Positions 31,176-40,677 of a stretch of 64,000 nt of DNA are shown piece by piece. The notes below the pieces were generated by a model. It worked only from the letters and a program-made list of their open reading frames with translations. It made no database searches and was not told the DNA's origin. Position 1 is the first letter of the stretch. Each line of letters begins with the position of its first letter. This DNA is from Hydrogenophaga pseudoflava NBRC 102511 (GTDB taxonomy: Bacteria; Pseudomonadota; Gammaproteobacteria; Burkholderiales; Burkholderiaceae_C), in NCBI RefSeq assembly GCF_001592285.1, contig NZ_BCWQ01000007.1:124001-188000 (forward strand), given 5' to 3'. Both the position numbers and the translations under genes were made by a program.

Positions 31176-31705
31176 ACACCATGGGCGCAACCACCGAGTC
31201 GTCGCTGCAGGCCCTCGAGCGGGCGCTGGCGCACCTGGCCGACCCCGAGATCCCGGTGGTCAGCCTGAGCGAGCTGGGCATCCTGCGTGAGGTGCGCGAG
31301 GGCAGCGACGGTGTGCCTGAGGTGGTCATCACCCCCACCTACAGCGGCTGCCCGGCCATGGGCCAGATCGAGGACGATATCGTCACCGTGCTGCGCGAGG
31401 CCGGCTTGCCCGGCCGCGTGGTGACCCAGCTCTCGCCGGCTTGGACCACCGACTGGATGAGCGATGCCGCCAAAGAGAAGCTGCGTGCCTACGGCATCAC
31501 GCCGCCGCAATGCGGCAGCAGCCGAGCAGCGCCATCGGGCGTGCTCCAGTTCAGCCGCCATGCAGCGCGACCCGTGGACGTGCCCTGCCCTCAATGCGGA
31601 TCGCACAACACGACGCAGACCGCCCCCTTTGGCTCCACGGCCTGCAAGGCGCTGTACCGCTGCCTGGACTGCCGGGAACCCTTCGACTACTTCAAGCCGT
31701 ACTGA
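31172..31705 (+). CDS. paaD: Phenylacetate pathway Fe-S maturation protein PaaD
   Basis: This 177-residue protein of the MIP18/SufT type is needed for phenylacetyl-CoA epoxidase activity, probably in metal or cluster maturation. DPEIPVVSLSELGI, TPTYSGCPAM and LSPAWTTDWMSD form the N-terminal domain. A C-terminal zinc-ribbon-like part has CPQCGSHNT and YRCLDCREPFDYFKPY. The GTG at 31172 overlaps paaC (GTGA). An ATG three codons downstream at 31181 is an equally possible start. Confidence 0.95.
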   Translation: MNTMGATTESSLQALERALAHLADPEIPVVSLSELGILREVREGSDGVPEVVITPTYSGCPAMGQIEDDIVTVLREAGLPGRVVTQLSPAWTTDWMSDAAKEKLRAYGITPPQCGSSRAAPSGVLQFSRHAARPVDVPCPQCGSHNTTQTAPFGSTACKALYRCLDCREPFDYFKPY

Positions 31706-31708
31706 ACC

Positions 31709-32818
31709 ATGAGCACCGCCGCCGCCCGCTTCCACGACCTCACCGTCTCGCGCATCGACCCCGAGGCCGCCGGCGCCGTCGCCGTCTCGCTGGCCATCCC
31801 CGAAGCCTTGCGCGACACCTTTGCCTTCGAGCCCGGCCAGTTCCTCACCCTGCGCGCAAACATCGGAGGCCAGGACGTGCGGCGCAGCTACTCGATCAGC
31901 AGCCCGCGCAGCCGGCTGGCGACACACGGCGAAGTGACGCTGGGCATCCGGCCGGTGGAAGGCGGCGTGTTCTCCAACTGGGCGGCCACACAGCTGCGGT
32001 CAGGGGATACGCTGCGCGTGATGCCCCCCGACGGCCGCTTCACCATCCACAAGCCGCGCGCGATCCACCGCGTGGGCTTTGCGGCGGGCTCGGGCATCAC
32101 GCCCATCCTGTCTATCATGGCCAGCACGCTGGAGGAGTCGCCCGACGCCAAGTTCACCCTGGTCTACGGCAACCGCCGCATGGCCAGCGTGATGTTCAAC
32201 GAGGCGCTGCAGGACCTCAAGGACCGCCACCCTGACCGCCTGACTCTGATCCACGTGCTCTCGCGCCAGGCGCAGGAAGTGCCCCTGCTCGAAGGCCGCA
32301 TCGACGGTGACAAGGTGCGCGAGATCATCGGCGCACTGCTGCCGGTCGGCAGCATGGACGAGGTGTTTGTGTGTGGCCCCGAGGCCATGATCGAAGCCAC
32401 CGAGAAAGCGCTGCTGGACGCTGGCGTGCGACCCGACCGCATACACACCGAACGCTTCACGTCACCGACGCTGGAGGCGCTCCCGGCTGCGCAACGCCAG
32501 GCCGCCGTGCTCGGTCATCCGGCCGTGCGCACCGACGGCGAGGTGGCGCTGACCGTGGTGCTCGACGGCAAGCCGCACCAACTGCGCATGGGCAAGGACG
32601 AGCACGTGTTGGACGTGGCGCTGAACGCCGGGCTGGACCTGCCCTGGTCGTGCCGGGGCGGTGTGTGCTGCACATGCCGCGCCAAGGTGATGGAGGGGGC
32701 GGTGACCATGGACAAAAACTTCACGCTCGAACCCTGGGAGACGGAAAAAGGCTTCGTGCTCAGCTGCCAGGCCCGGCCGACCACCGACACGTTGGTGGTG
32801 AGCTACGACGAGCGCTGA
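31709..32818 (+). CDS. paaE: Phenylacetyl-CoA epoxidase reductase subunit PaaE
   Basis: This 369-residue electron-transfer subunit passes NADPH electrons to PaaA. Domains in order are an FAD-binding barrel (RRSYSISSP near 58-66), an NAD(P)-binding domain (GSGITPILSIMAS near 130, VCGPEAM near 224), and a C-terminal plant-type [2Fe-2S] ferredoxin domain with CRGGVCCTCRAKV and a distal Cys in LSCQARP. It lies 3 bases after paaD and ends the operon. The later paa genes (paaK, G, Z, J) are not in this window. Confidence 0.98.
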   Translation: MSTAAARFHDLTVSRIDPEAAGAVAVSLAIPEALRDTFAFEPGQFLTLRANIGGQDVRRSYSISSPRSRLATHGEVTLGIRPVEGGVFSNWAATQLRSGDTLRVMPPDGRFTIHKPRAIHRVGFAAGSGITPILSIMASTLEESPDAKFTLVYGNRRMASVMFNEALQDLKDRHPDRLTLIHVLSRQAQEVPLLEGRIDGDKVREIIGALLPVGSMDEVFVCGPEAMIEATEKALLDAGVRPDRIHTERFTSPTLEALPAAQRQAAVLGHPAVRTDGEVALTVVLDGKPHQLRMGKDEHVLDVALNAGLDLPWSCRGGVCCTCRAKVMEGAVTMDKNFTLEPWETEKGFVLSCQARPTTDTLVVSYDER

Positions 32819-32863
32819 GCGCGGCGCCTGGCGCAAGGCCCGGCCACCCGACGCCAGCGGGTG

Positions 32864-34564
32864 TCAAGCGTTTGCGGGCGGTTCCGACGGGACCGTTGCA
32901 GCCCCGACGTCGCGCAGTTCGCGGCGCAGGATCTTGCCGATGTTGGTCTTGGGCAGCGGCTCGCTTCGAAACGCCACCACGCGCGGCATCTTGTAGCCGG
33001 TCAGGTGCTGCTTGCAGTGCGCGAGCACATCGGCTTCGGTCAGGTCCGGGTCGCTGCGCACGACCACCACCTTGACCGCTTCGCCCGAACGCTCGTCGCG
33101 CACGCCGACCGCCGCGGCCTCCTGCACACCGGGGTGCAGGGTCAGCACGTCCTCGATCTCGTTGGGGAACACCTTGAACCCCGAGACCACGATCATGTCT
33201 TTCTTGCGGTCGGTGATGCGGATGCTGCCGCGCTCGTCCATCACCCCCATGTCGCCGGTGCGCAGCCAGCCATCGGCGATGAACGCCTTGGCCGTCTCTT
33301 CGGGGTGGTTCCAGTAGCCCTGCATCACCTGCGGGCCGCGCAGGCAGATTTCACCGACCTCGCCCATGCCCAGATGCGCGCCATCGTCGTCGAGGATGGC
33401 CGCCTCCGTGCTCGGCAGTGGGACGCCGATCTGCCCGCTCCACTCCGGGATGGTGACCGGGTTGGCGATCGCCACCGGCGCGCTTTCGGTGAGGCCGTAG
33501 CCTTCCACCAGCGGCACGCCGGCCCGCGCTTTCCAGCGATGGGCCACCACCTGCTGCACCGCCATGCCGCCAGCCACCGCCAGCTTCAGCGGGCGCAGGT
33601 CCACCCGGGCAAAACCGGGTGCATCGAGCAGGGCACGAAAGAGGGTGTTGACACCGATGATCGCGGTGAAGCGGGTCTCCCGCAGCACCTGCAGAAAGGC
33701 CGGCAGATCGCGCGGATTGGGAATCAGCACCGCCTGCGCACCCTTGCTGAAAAAGGACAGCGCACCGGTCAGCGCGAACACGTGGTACAGCGGCAGCGGC
33801 AGGATCAGCGTCTCCTCGCCATCGTTCAGGTTGGGCGACATCCAGGCACCCACCTGGAGCACGTTGGCCACCATGTTGCCGTGGCTGAGCATGGCCCCTT
33901 TGGCCACGCCGGTGGTGCCACCGGTGTACTGCAGGAAGGCGAGATCACCGTGCTGGAGCGGCACATCGTCCAGCGTCTGTGCACGACCGGCGGCCAGTGC
34001 CCGTCGAAAGTCCACCGCACCCTTCAGCCGCCAGGGCGGCACCAGCTTCTTCACATGCTTGACCACGGCGTTCGTCAGCAGCCGCTTCACCACAGGCAGC
34101 AAGTCCCCCACCTGCGTCGTCACCACCGTGCGCACAGGGGTCGATGCGATCACCTGTTCCAGCGTGTGCGCAAAGTTCTCCAGCACCACGATGGCCCGGA
34201 CATCTGCGTCTTTCAACTGGTGTTCCAGCTCGCGCGGCGTGTAGAGCGGGTTGACGTTCACCACCACCATGCCCGCGCGCAACACACCGAACAGCACCAC
34301 CGGGTACTGCAGCAGGTTGGGCATCATGAGGGCGACGCGGTCGCCACGCTGCAGACCCGCCACCTTCTGCAGCCAGGCCGCGAACGCGCGGCTGGCGTCG
34401 TCGAGCTGGCGAAAACTGATCGTCGCGCCCATTGAGCGGTAAGCCGGCCGGTCGGCAAAGCGCTCGCAACTCGATGCCAGCATGTCCTTGAGCGACGCAA
34501 ACCGGTGAACGTCGATCTCTGCCGGTACCCCGGCCGGGTATTGACTGAGCCAGGGTCTGTCCAT
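32864..34564 (-). CDS. fadD: Long-chain fatty-acid-CoA ligase (FadD-type)
   Basis: This 566-residue acyl-adenylate-forming enzyme activates fatty acids to acyl-CoA. The P-loop LQYTGGTTGVAKGAMLSH (about 200), the VEGYGLTES core, TGDMGVMDE and the C-terminal KTNIGKILRREL (catalytic Lys) are present. The length and N-terminus MDRPWLSQYP are FadD-like, not phenylacetate-CoA ligase. ATG 34564 is the natural start, where the FadD-like sequence begins. It is convergent with paaE and probably unrelated to it. Confidence 0.93.
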   Translation of the reverse strand: MDRPWLSQYPAGVPAEIDVHRFASLKDMLASSCERFADRPAYRSMGATISFRQLDDASRAFAAWLQKVAGLQRGDRVALMMPNLLQYPVVLFGVLRAGMVVVNVNPLYTPRELEHQLKDADVRAIVVLENFAHTLEQVIASTPVRTVVTTQVGDLLPVVKRLLTNAVVKHVKKLVPPWRLKGAVDFRRALAAGRAQTLDDVPLQHGDLAFLQYTGGTTGVAKGAMLSHGNMVANVLQVGAWMSPNLNDGEETLILPLPLYHVFALTGALSFFSKGAQAVLIPNPRDLPAFLQVLRETRFTAIIGVNTLFRALLDAPGFARVDLRPLKLAVAGGMAVQQVVAHRWKARAGVPLVEGYGLTESAPVAIANPVTIPEWSGQIGVPLPSTEAAILDDDGAHLGMGEVGEICLRGPQVMQGYWNHPEETAKAFIADGWLRTGDMGVMDERGSIRITDRKKDMIVVSGFKVFPNEIEDVLTLHPGVQEAAAVGVRDERSGEAVKVVVVRSDPDLTEADVLAHCKQHLTGYKMPRVVAFRSEPLPKTNIGKILRRELRDVGAATVPSEPPANA

Positions 34565-34681
34565 GTGTCCACCTCGTTCTTGCGACAAGCCGCCGCGCCA
34601 CCGCGACCAGCAAGGGCCAATATGCCACGCGCACGCCGCTGGCGGCCGCGCGAGATCAAGGCCGGTGCAGCCCGGAGACAG

Positions 34682-34705
34682 AAAAAAACCCGCCGAAGCG
34701 GGTTT
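34682..34705 (-). terminator. Intrinsic terminator after the sulfhydrylase gene
   Basis: An 8-bp perfect stem AAACCCGC/GCGGGTTT with a 4-base loop. On the minus strand a run of Ts follows. It lies 22 bases past the sulfhydrylase stop and ends the autotransporter-rlpA-sulfhydrylase unit. Confidence 0.9.
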
Positions 34706-34726
34706 CACGGGCACGCGGGCGGTGGC

Positions 34727-36004
34727 TCACACCTTCGCCAGCGCCTGCTCCAGATCGGCCATCAGGTCGTCGATGTGCTCGATGCCGATGGACAGGCGAA
34801 CCATGTCTGCGCTCACGCCGGCCTTCTTCATTTCGTCCGGGTTGAGCTGGCGGTGCGTGGTCGAGGCCGGGTGGCAGGCCAGCGACTTGGCGTCGCCGAT
34901 GTTGACCAGACGAGTGAAGAGTTGCAGCGCGTCCTGGAAACGCGTGCCGGCAGCGATGGCGTCATCAGATTTCAGGCCGAAGCTGATGATGCCGGAGGCT
35001 CGGCCGCCCATGTACTGCTGCACCAGCGCGTGGTCTTTGTGGCCGGGCAGGCCGGCGTAGTTGACCCAGGCCACCTTGGGGTGGTCCTGCAGGTGGTTGG
35101 CGATCCTGACGGCGTTGTCGCAGATGCGGTCCATGCGCAGCGCCAGGGTCTCGATGCCCTGCAGGATCTGGAACGCGTTCATCGGCGAGAGCGCCGCGCC
35201 CATGTTGCGCAGTGGCACCACGCGGGCGCGGGCGATGTAGGCGGCCGGGCCCAGGGCCTCGGTGTAGACCACGCCGTGGTAGCTCACGTCGGGTTCGTTC
35301 AGTCGCTTGAAGCGCGCCTTGTGCTCGGCCCAGGGGAACTTGCCGCTGTCGACGATCGCACCACCGATGCTGGTGCCGTGGCCGCCCAGGTACTTGGTCA
35401 GCGAGTGCACCACGATGTCGGCGCCGTGCTCGAACGGACGGCACAGGTAGGGGCTGGTCACGGTGTTGTCCACGATCAGCGGCACGCCGGCCGCGTGCGC
35501 CACCTTCGCAAGCGCGCCAATGTCGGTCACGTTGCCCAGCGGGTTGCCCACCGATTCGCAGTAGATGGCCTTGGTGCGCTCGTCGATCAGCGCGGCGAAC
35601 GCGGCCGGATCACGCGGGTCGGCGAAACGCACCGTGATGCCCTGCTGCGGGAAGGTGTGCGCGAACAGGTTGTAGGTGCCGCCGTAGAGCGTCGAGGCCG
35701 AGACGATGTTGTCGCCCGCTTCGGCGATGGTCTGGATGGCGTAGGTGATGGCCGCCATGCCCGAGGCCACGGCCAGCGCACCGATGCCGCCTTCCAGCGC
35801 CGCGAGGCGTGCCTCCAGCACCCCGTTGGTGGGATTCATGATGCGGCTGTAGATGTTGCCCGCGACCTTGAGGTCGAACAGGTCGGCACCGTGCTGGGTG
35901 TTGTCGAAGGCGTACGCGACGGTCTGGTAGATCGGCACGGCGACGGCCTTGGTGGTGGGATCGGGCGTGTAGCCGCCGTGCACGGCGATGGTTTCGATTT
36001 TCAT
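34727..36004 (-). CDS. metY: O-acetylhomoserine aminocarboxypropyltransferase (sulfhydrylase)
   Basis: This 425-residue PLP enzyme of the Cys/Met metabolism family makes homocysteine from O-acetylhomoserine and sulfide. The PLP lysine is in [13 protein letters not shown] (about 205). [22 protein letters not shown] and the [17 protein letters not shown] and [10 protein letters not shown] blocks are typical of the homoserine-ester sulfhydrylases. ATG 36004 follows a GGAG site. It is 34 bases after the RlpA-like gene. Homocysteine links it to ahcY and metF 5 kb away. Confidence 0.93.
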   Translation of the reverse strand: MKIETIAVHGGYTPDPTTKAVAVPIYQTVAYAFDNTQHGADLFDLKVAGNIYSRIMNPTNGVLEARLAALEGGIGALAVASGMAAITYAIQTIAEAGDNIVSASTLYGGTYNLFAHTFPQQGITVRFADPRDPAAFAALIDERTKAIYCESVGNPLGNVTDIGALAKVAHAAGVPLIVDNTVTSPYLCRPFEHGADIVVHSLTKYLGGHGTSIGGAIVDSGKFPWAEHKARFKRLNEPDVSYHGVVYTEALGPAAYIARARVVPLRNMGAALSPMNAFQILQGIETLALRMDRICDNAVRIANHLQDHPKVAWVNYAGLPGHKDHALVQQYMGGRASGIISFGLKSDDAIAAGTRFQDALQLFTRLVNIGDAKSLACHPASTTHRQLNPDEMKKAGVSADMVRLSIGIEHIDDLMADLEQALAKV

Positions 36005-36038
36005 GCGGGTCTCCTTGGGGCGCTGGATGAACAACCGG

Positions 36039-36584
36039 TCATTCTGGCAGCAACTCGACCTGGGTCACGCCTCGGCCCTGCAGCCCCAGCGCGTTGAACG
36101 CGGCCTGGCTCAGGTCGATGACGCGCGAGCGCTTGAAGGGGCCGCGGTCGTTGATGCGGACCACCACCTCCTTGCCCGTGACCACGCTGCGCACGCGCAC
36201 GCGGGTGCCGAAGGGCAGCGTCCTGTGTGCGGCGGTGAAGGCGTGGCGGTCGTAGCGTTCGCCGCTGGCGGTGCGGCGGCCGTGGAACTTGCTGCCATAC
36301 CAGGACGCCAGCCCCTTGTCGAGAACGCCTGCGGAGTCGCGGGACTCGTCCGGGCTGCGCGCCCCGTCAACGGACTGTTCGGTGGCTGCGGACCCGGCGG
36401 GATCTGACAGGGTGTCGCCGTTGCGGGTCGGGGGAATGGCGGCGCCGTGGGGCACCACCGGCGCGACCGCCGGCAGCGGGTCTGTGGCGGCCCCGGCTGG
36501 AACCGGGCCGGCGAGCGGCGTGGCACAGCCCGCCAGCACCGCCATCAGCAAAGACGGCGCGAAGAACCGCGCGCAGCGCTTCAA
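36039..36584 (-). CDS. RlpA-like septal ring lipoprotein
   Basis: This 181-residue lipoprotein has signal sequence LLMAVLAGC with the lipid-attachment Cys near residue 22. A Pro/Ala-rich linker leads to a double-psi beta-barrel domain (about 95-181) with GLASWYGSKFHGRRTASGE, FGTRVRVRSVVTGKEV, VRINDRGPF and RVIDLSQAAF. RlpA proteins bind or cleave glycan strands lacking stem peptides. The C-terminal SPOR domain of E. coli RlpA is absent. The best start is a TTG at 36584 overlapping the autotransporter stop (TTGA), which gives a proper lipoprotein signal. No ATG fits. Confidence 0.85.
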   Translation of the reverse strand: MKRCARFFAPSLLMAVLAGCATPLAGPVPAGAATDPLPAVAPVVPHGAAIPPTRNGDTLSDPAGSAATEQSVDGARSPDESRDSAGVLDKGLASWYGSKFHGRRTASGERYDRHAFTAAHRTLPFGTRVRVRSVVTGKEVVVRINDRGPFKRSRVIDLSQAAFNALGLQGRGVTQVELLPE

Positions 36585-38950
36585 AAGCGCCAGTCCAGAC
36601 GCAGGCTGACGCTCTGATCGGTCATTTTCCCGCGCAGGCTCAAGTCGTAGTGCACGCGCATTTCCAGGGCATCGCCGACCTTGTGGGCCACACCCAGCCC
36701 CAGCTCGGCCAGGGTGCGCCGCTGCTCCGATCCGGGGGTTGAAAACACCGGACCACCCCCGACGAACTGGGCCGAGGTGCTGTCGCGACCGCCGGACAGG
36801 TCGTACCCGACGGCGGCCTGCGCCAGCAGATGGCTCTGCCCGCCCAGCGGATGGCGTGCCTCCACGCCCAGCTTGGCGACCAGTTCCTCGGCCTTCTGGG
36901 CGGCGACCCGCAGATCCAGCGCCCCGGCACCTGTTTCGGTGTACGCGTTGTTGCGCGCACGGCGCCAGTCGAGACCCACCGAGGGCGTGACCGAGGTGGT
37001 GGCCAGGGTCATGGGGCGCCCCATGCTCAGCCCCAGATGCGAGGCGTGACCGCGGTAGCTGGCCTTTGCCAAGCGTCCGATGAAACCCAGGCTGCGCTCG
37101 GACTTGACCGAGCTGCGCGTGGCGTCGGCCTGCCATTGCAGGCGCCATGCCGAGAGATCGTAGGAACCGTAGCCCAGCACCTGGACACTTTCCAGATCGC
37201 TGCGGTGCCCCAGCGCGAAGTCACGACCGTCCACACGGCCATCCAGGTAAGCCAGTCCGAAGCCCAGGGTGCTGCCGGACACCATGGACGCCTGGTAACC
37301 ACCCGCCAGACCTTGTGTGCGCACCCGGTAACCGCTGGCTTGGCGGTAGCGGTCCTGATCCACCCGGTGGTTCAGCGGCTGGACCCAGAGTCCCGTGCCG
37401 GGCTTCGCGTCGGCGCCGTCCGGACCACCCACGGCCTGCTGCCCGACCACGGCCGAACCGGTGCTCGAGACATGTGCCAGCAGGGCCTGGGCCGCGTTGC
37501 CATGCATCGAGGGCATGGCCTGCCCGACGGCCCGCGCCACCGACGCGTCGTCGGGCAGACGCCCCAGGGCCGTCACCACGACATCCCAGTCCGTGCCTGT
37601 GCGCCCGCCGCGGATGTAGCCATCCAGCACCTGGGCGGTCGGTACACCGTTGATCAGACCCGCCCGGATGGTCGCCGGCACGATGCCTTGCCCAGGGGGG
37701 GGCGCGGGCGCAGGCTGGGGTGCGGCACCACCGCCCCGGCCGCCGCCACCCGGAGAAGGCGTGGGGGCTGGAGCCGGGGGAGGCGCGGGGGGCGGCTCCG
37801 GGTCTGTGCCCGCAGCCTCGACCAGCAGGTCCACCTGGCTGCCATTGGTCTGCGACTGGAAGTTGAACAAGGCGCTGTTGTCGGACACATTCGTGGCCGG
37901 CGCGGCATTGGTGAGGGCGCCCCCGGCGGTCAGCACACCCGCCAGCGTATCGCCCGCAGCGAGGGTGTTCGTGCCGTTGACGTCCACCACAAACGTGGCG
38001 CTCGGCTGCAGATCCACGTCGCCGGACACCGTCAGGCGTCCGAAGCTGGAGGAGCTGCTGGCCCCCAGGCGCAAGGCCCCGGACTGCGTGTAGTTGCCCG
38101 TGATCTGGGCGTGGACGCCCTCGGGAACGTGCAGGGTGCCGGCGTTGCGGAAAGCGTCCGGCGTGAGGGAGTAGGCCTCAATGACATGGGAAGAGGACCC
38201 CACCACCAGGCGCGCACCCGACTGGATGCGGAACAGGCTGGATCTGAAGGTGCTTTCGGTGGTGAAGACGGCGCCGGAAACAATGTTGACAGAGCCGCTC
38301 GAACCCACGATGTTGACCGGCCCCGTGATGCGCGCCGAACCGCCGCTCAGGTTGAGCGCCGTGTTGCTGGCCCGGATCCCGCCCAGGATGCGCCCCGCAT
38401 TGTTGAGGGTGCCGAGCGTGCCGTAGGACTCAATGGCATTGGTGCTTCCCGAACCCGCCTGGATCTCGGCGCCCGCCTCGTTGTTCAGGATGGTGATCGT
38501 GCCAATGTTGTCGTTGTAAACGCCCAAGGCGAATGACCCGGCACCGATGCGCCCGCGGTTCGTAATCTCGGTGATCGTGCCCTGGTTCCAGATCCCATCG
38601 GAAGGACTGCCCACGATGTTGCCGTCGTTGGTGATCTGAATGCCGGTCTGCCCAGGCACCACCCGCACCCCCACGTCGGTATCGAACACGTTCCCATCTC
38701 CGGTGATGCTTCCGGTACTGGTGACTGAGAGCGCATCACCGGTTTCCAGCTGACATTCATCGAAGCGGGCATCGGTCACCGTGATCGCACCCGACCCGAC
38801 ACACGAGCCGGTGCCGGCCAGCGCGGTCGCAGCGGGCAGCCCCACGGCCAGGACGGAGGCTGTCGCGAGCCCGGTGGCCGCCTGACGCAGATCGCGGCGC
38901 CTGGCGCGCGCGTTGCCGGACCGGGGGGAGTGTGCTTGCTTGTTTTTCAT
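36581..38950 (-). CDS. Autotransporter outer-membrane beta-barrel protein
   Basis: This 789-residue type V secreted protein has a signal peptide (about 17-50, ending ATALAG). Its passenger (about 50-395) carries beta-helix-type repeats rich in Gly/Asn/Ser such as QITNDGNIVGSPSDGIWNQG and TNRGRIGAGS. A Pro/Gly linker (about 395-440) leads to a C-terminal autotransporter barrel (about 500-789) that ends in LRLDWRF, the terminal Phe read by the BAM machine. The passenger has no recognisable catalytic triad, so adhesion is the likely role but unproven. It is coupled to the RlpA-like gene. Confidence 0.9.
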   Translation of the reverse strand: MKNKQAHSPRSGNARARRRDLRQAATGLATASVLAVGLPAATALAGTGSCVGSGAITVTDARFDECQLETGDALSVTSTGSITGDGNVFDTDVGVRVVPGQTGIQITNDGNIVGSPSDGIWNQGTITEITNRGRIGAGSFALGVYNDNIGTITILNNEAGAEIQAGSGSTNAIESYGTLGTLNNAGRILGGIRASNTALNLSGGSARITGPVNIVGSSGSVNIVSGAVFTTESTFRSSLFRIQSGARLVVGSSSHVIEAYSLTPDAFRNAGTLHVPEGVHAQITGNYTQSGALRLGASSSSSFGRLTVSGDVDLQPSATFVVDVNGTNTLAAGDTLAGVLTAGGALTNAAPATNVSDNSALFNFQSQTNGSQVDLLVEAAGTDPEPPPAPPPAPAPTPSPGGGGRGGGAAPQPAPAPPPGQGIVPATIRAGLINGVPTAQVLDGYIRGGRTGTDWDVVVTALGRLPDDASVARAVGQAMPSMHGNAAQALLAHVSSTGSAVVGQQAVGGPDGADAKPGTGLWVQPLNHRVDQDRYRQASGYRVRTQGLAGGYQASMVSGSTLGFGLAYLDGRVDGRDFALGHRSDLESVQVLGYGSYDLSAWRLQWQADATRSSVKSERSLGFIGRLAKASYRGHASHLGLSMGRPMTLATTSVTPSVGLDWRRARNNAYTETGAGALDLRVAAQKAEELVAKLGVEARHPLGGQSHLLAQAAVGYDLSGGRDSTSAQFVGGGPVFSTPGSEQRRTLAELGLGVAHKVGDALEMRVHYDLSLRGKMTDQSVSLRLDWRF

Positions 38951-39082
38951 GGATGGACCCTGGGTGAAGTCGGCACAGAAGGCGTCGGCATTGCCGGCCC
39001 TCAAGCAATGGATATTATCTTCTTACACCTCTGTCCAGCTTTTCCCCTTGCCCAGGGACCACATGAAAGGTCTCGGCGGGCG

Positions 39083-39925
39083 TCAGTGGTGAGGCAGTTG
39101 CCCCGCCAACCGCCGCACGATCTCCAGCGTCGCCACGCTCTGGTTCATGGTGTAGAAGTGCAGCGCGGGCGCACCGGCACTGCGCAGCCGATCACACAGA
39201 TCGGTCACCACATCCAGCCCGAAAGCCTTGATGGACTCGGTGTCGTCGCCGAAGGCCTGCAGGCGCAGCCGGATCCAGCGCGGGATCTCGGCGCCGCAGG
39301 CGTCCGAGAACCGCAGCAGCTGCGAGGAACTGGTGATCGGCATGATCCCGGGCACCACCGGCACATCGGCCCCGTGCCGGCGTGCCTCGTCCACGAAACG
39401 GAAGTAGGCGTCGGCGCTGTAGAAATACTGCGTGATGGCCGAGTCGGCACCCGCCTTCACCTTGGTCACATAGGCCTGCAGGTCCGCCTCGGGCGATTTG
39501 GCCTGCGGGTGGATCTCCGGGTAGGCGGCCACCTCGATGTGGAAGTCGCGTCCGGTCTCCTCGCGGATGAAGGTCACCAGATCACTCGCATGCTGGAACT
39601 CGCCGCCCAGGCCGTAGCCACTGGGCAGGTCGCCGCGCAGCGCCACCAGGCGCCGCACGCCCATTGCCTTGAGCGTGGCCAGCTGCTCGCGCACGCCGGC
39701 CCTGGTGGCGCCGATGCACGAGAAGTGCGAGGCCGCGTCCACGCCTTCGGCGAGGATCGCCTGCACGGTGTCGAAGGTGCCCTTCTGGGTGGAGCCACCG
39801 GCGCCATAGGTCACCGAGCAGAACTCGGGCTTCAGGGCATACAGCTTCTGGCGCACCACGCGCAGCTTCTCGGCACCCTCGGGCGTCTTGGGCGGAAAGA
39901 ATTCAAAACTCAGGGGCAGGCCCAT
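39083..39925 (-). CDS. metF: 5,10-methylenetetrahydrofolate reductase
   Basis: This 280-residue FAD-dependent enzyme makes 5-methyl-THF for methionine synthesis. SFEFFPPKTPEG at the N-terminus, VTYGAGGSTQ, ALRGDLPSGYG and the FAD/substrate block QYFYSADAYFRFVDE are conserved. It overlaps the end of tlyA by 16 bases, so it belongs to the ahcY-tlyA-metF operon under the SAH riboswitch. Homocysteine from AhcY is methylated with its product. Confidence 0.97.
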   Translation of the reverse strand: MGLPLSFEFFPPKTPEGAEKLRVVRQKLYALKPEFCSVTYGAGGSTQKGTFDTVQAILAEGVDAASHFSCIGATRAGVREQLATLKAMGVRRLVALRGDLPSGYGLGGEFQHASDLVTFIREETGRDFHIEVAAYPEIHPQAKSPEADLQAYVTKVKAGADSAITQYFYSADAYFRFVDEARRHGADVPVVPGIMPITSSSQLLRFSDACGAEIPRWIRLRLQAFGDDTESIKAFGLDVVTDLCDRLRSAGAPALHFYTMNQSVATLEIVRRLAGQLPHH

Positions 39926-40671
39926 ACGAAGAACTCCCGGTTGCCATCACCGCCGGTGATGGCGCTTTCAAAATAGTCCCGCAGTCGCAGGCCGTTGTCG
40001 TCGCAGGCCTGTGCGATGCGTTGTTGCACGAGCGCGTGGCTCGCGGTGTCTTTCACCAGCCCGCCTTTGCCGATGTGTTCGGGCTGCAGTTCGAACTGCG
40101 GCTTGACCAGCATCAGCAAGCTGGCGCCCGGCTTGAGCAGCGGCACGAGGGCCGGCCACACCAGGGTCTGCGAGATGAAGGACAGATCGCCCACCACCAG
40201 GTCGAAGGGCGCGGCCGCCGTGTCTCCACCCAGCGCCGCCAGTTGCGCCGCCGTCAGCTCGCGCGCGTTGCACTTCTCGATGCAGACCACGCGCTTGTCG
40301 GCGCGCAGCTTCGGATGCAGCTGGCCTTGGCCAACGTCCACGCCCACCACCTGCGCCGCGCCGCGCTGCAGCAGGCAGTCGGTGAAGCCGCCGCTGCTCT
40401 GTCCCACGTCGAGGCAGCGCAGGCCGGTCACGTCGATCCCGCAGTGCGCCAGTGCGCCGTCGAGCTTGAGCCCGCCGCGCGAGACGAAGCGCGACTCCGC
40501 CGTGTCCAGCAGTTGCAGTTCCGCCGTCTCGCGCAGCTCTTCGCCGTTCTTGGCCACGGCCTTCCAGTCGCCGCCAGGCAGGCGCCAGCGCACGCCCGCG
40601 GCGATCAGCCGCTGGGCCTGCGAGCGCGACGCGGCCAGCCCCCGATCAACGAGCAACTGGTCAGCGCGCAT
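39910..40671 (-). CDS. tlyA: TlyA-family rRNA methyltransferase
   Basis: This 253-residue protein has an N-terminal S4 RNA-binding domain (MRADQLLVDRGLAASRSQAQ, about 1-65) and an FtsJ-type SAM domain with CLDVGQSSGGFTDCLLQRG. In Mycobacterium TlyA makes 2'-O-methylcytidine in 16S and 23S rRNA; many homologues act only on 16S. It sits between ahcY (6-base gap) and metF (overlap), a common order in Burkholderiales. Placing a SAM user in the operon that recycles its by-product SAH is logical. Confidence 0.93.
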   Translation of the reverse strand: MRADQLLVDRGLAASRSQAQRLIAAGVRWRLPGGDWKAVAKNGEELRETAELQLLDTAESRFVSRGGLKLDGALAHCGIDVTGLRCLDVGQSSGGFTDCLLQRGAAQVVGVDVGQGQLHPKLRADKRVVCIEKCNARELTAAQLAALGGDTAAAPFDLVVGDLSFISQTLVWPALVPLLKPGASLLMLVKPQFELQPEHIGKGGLVKDTASHALVQQRIAQACDDNGLRLRDYFESAITGGDGNREFFVWACP

Positions 40672-40677
40672 CGGTGA

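Noticed and set aside
32864..34564. Considered paaK (phenylacetate-CoA ligase) because of the adjacent paa operon
   Set aside because: It is convergent with paaE, longer than PaaK (about 430-440 residues), and has FadD-type motifs and N-terminus.
36581..38950. Considered a protease-type (SPATE or subtilase) autotransporter
   Set aside because: No GDSGS or Asp/His/Ser triad motif is seen in the passenger.
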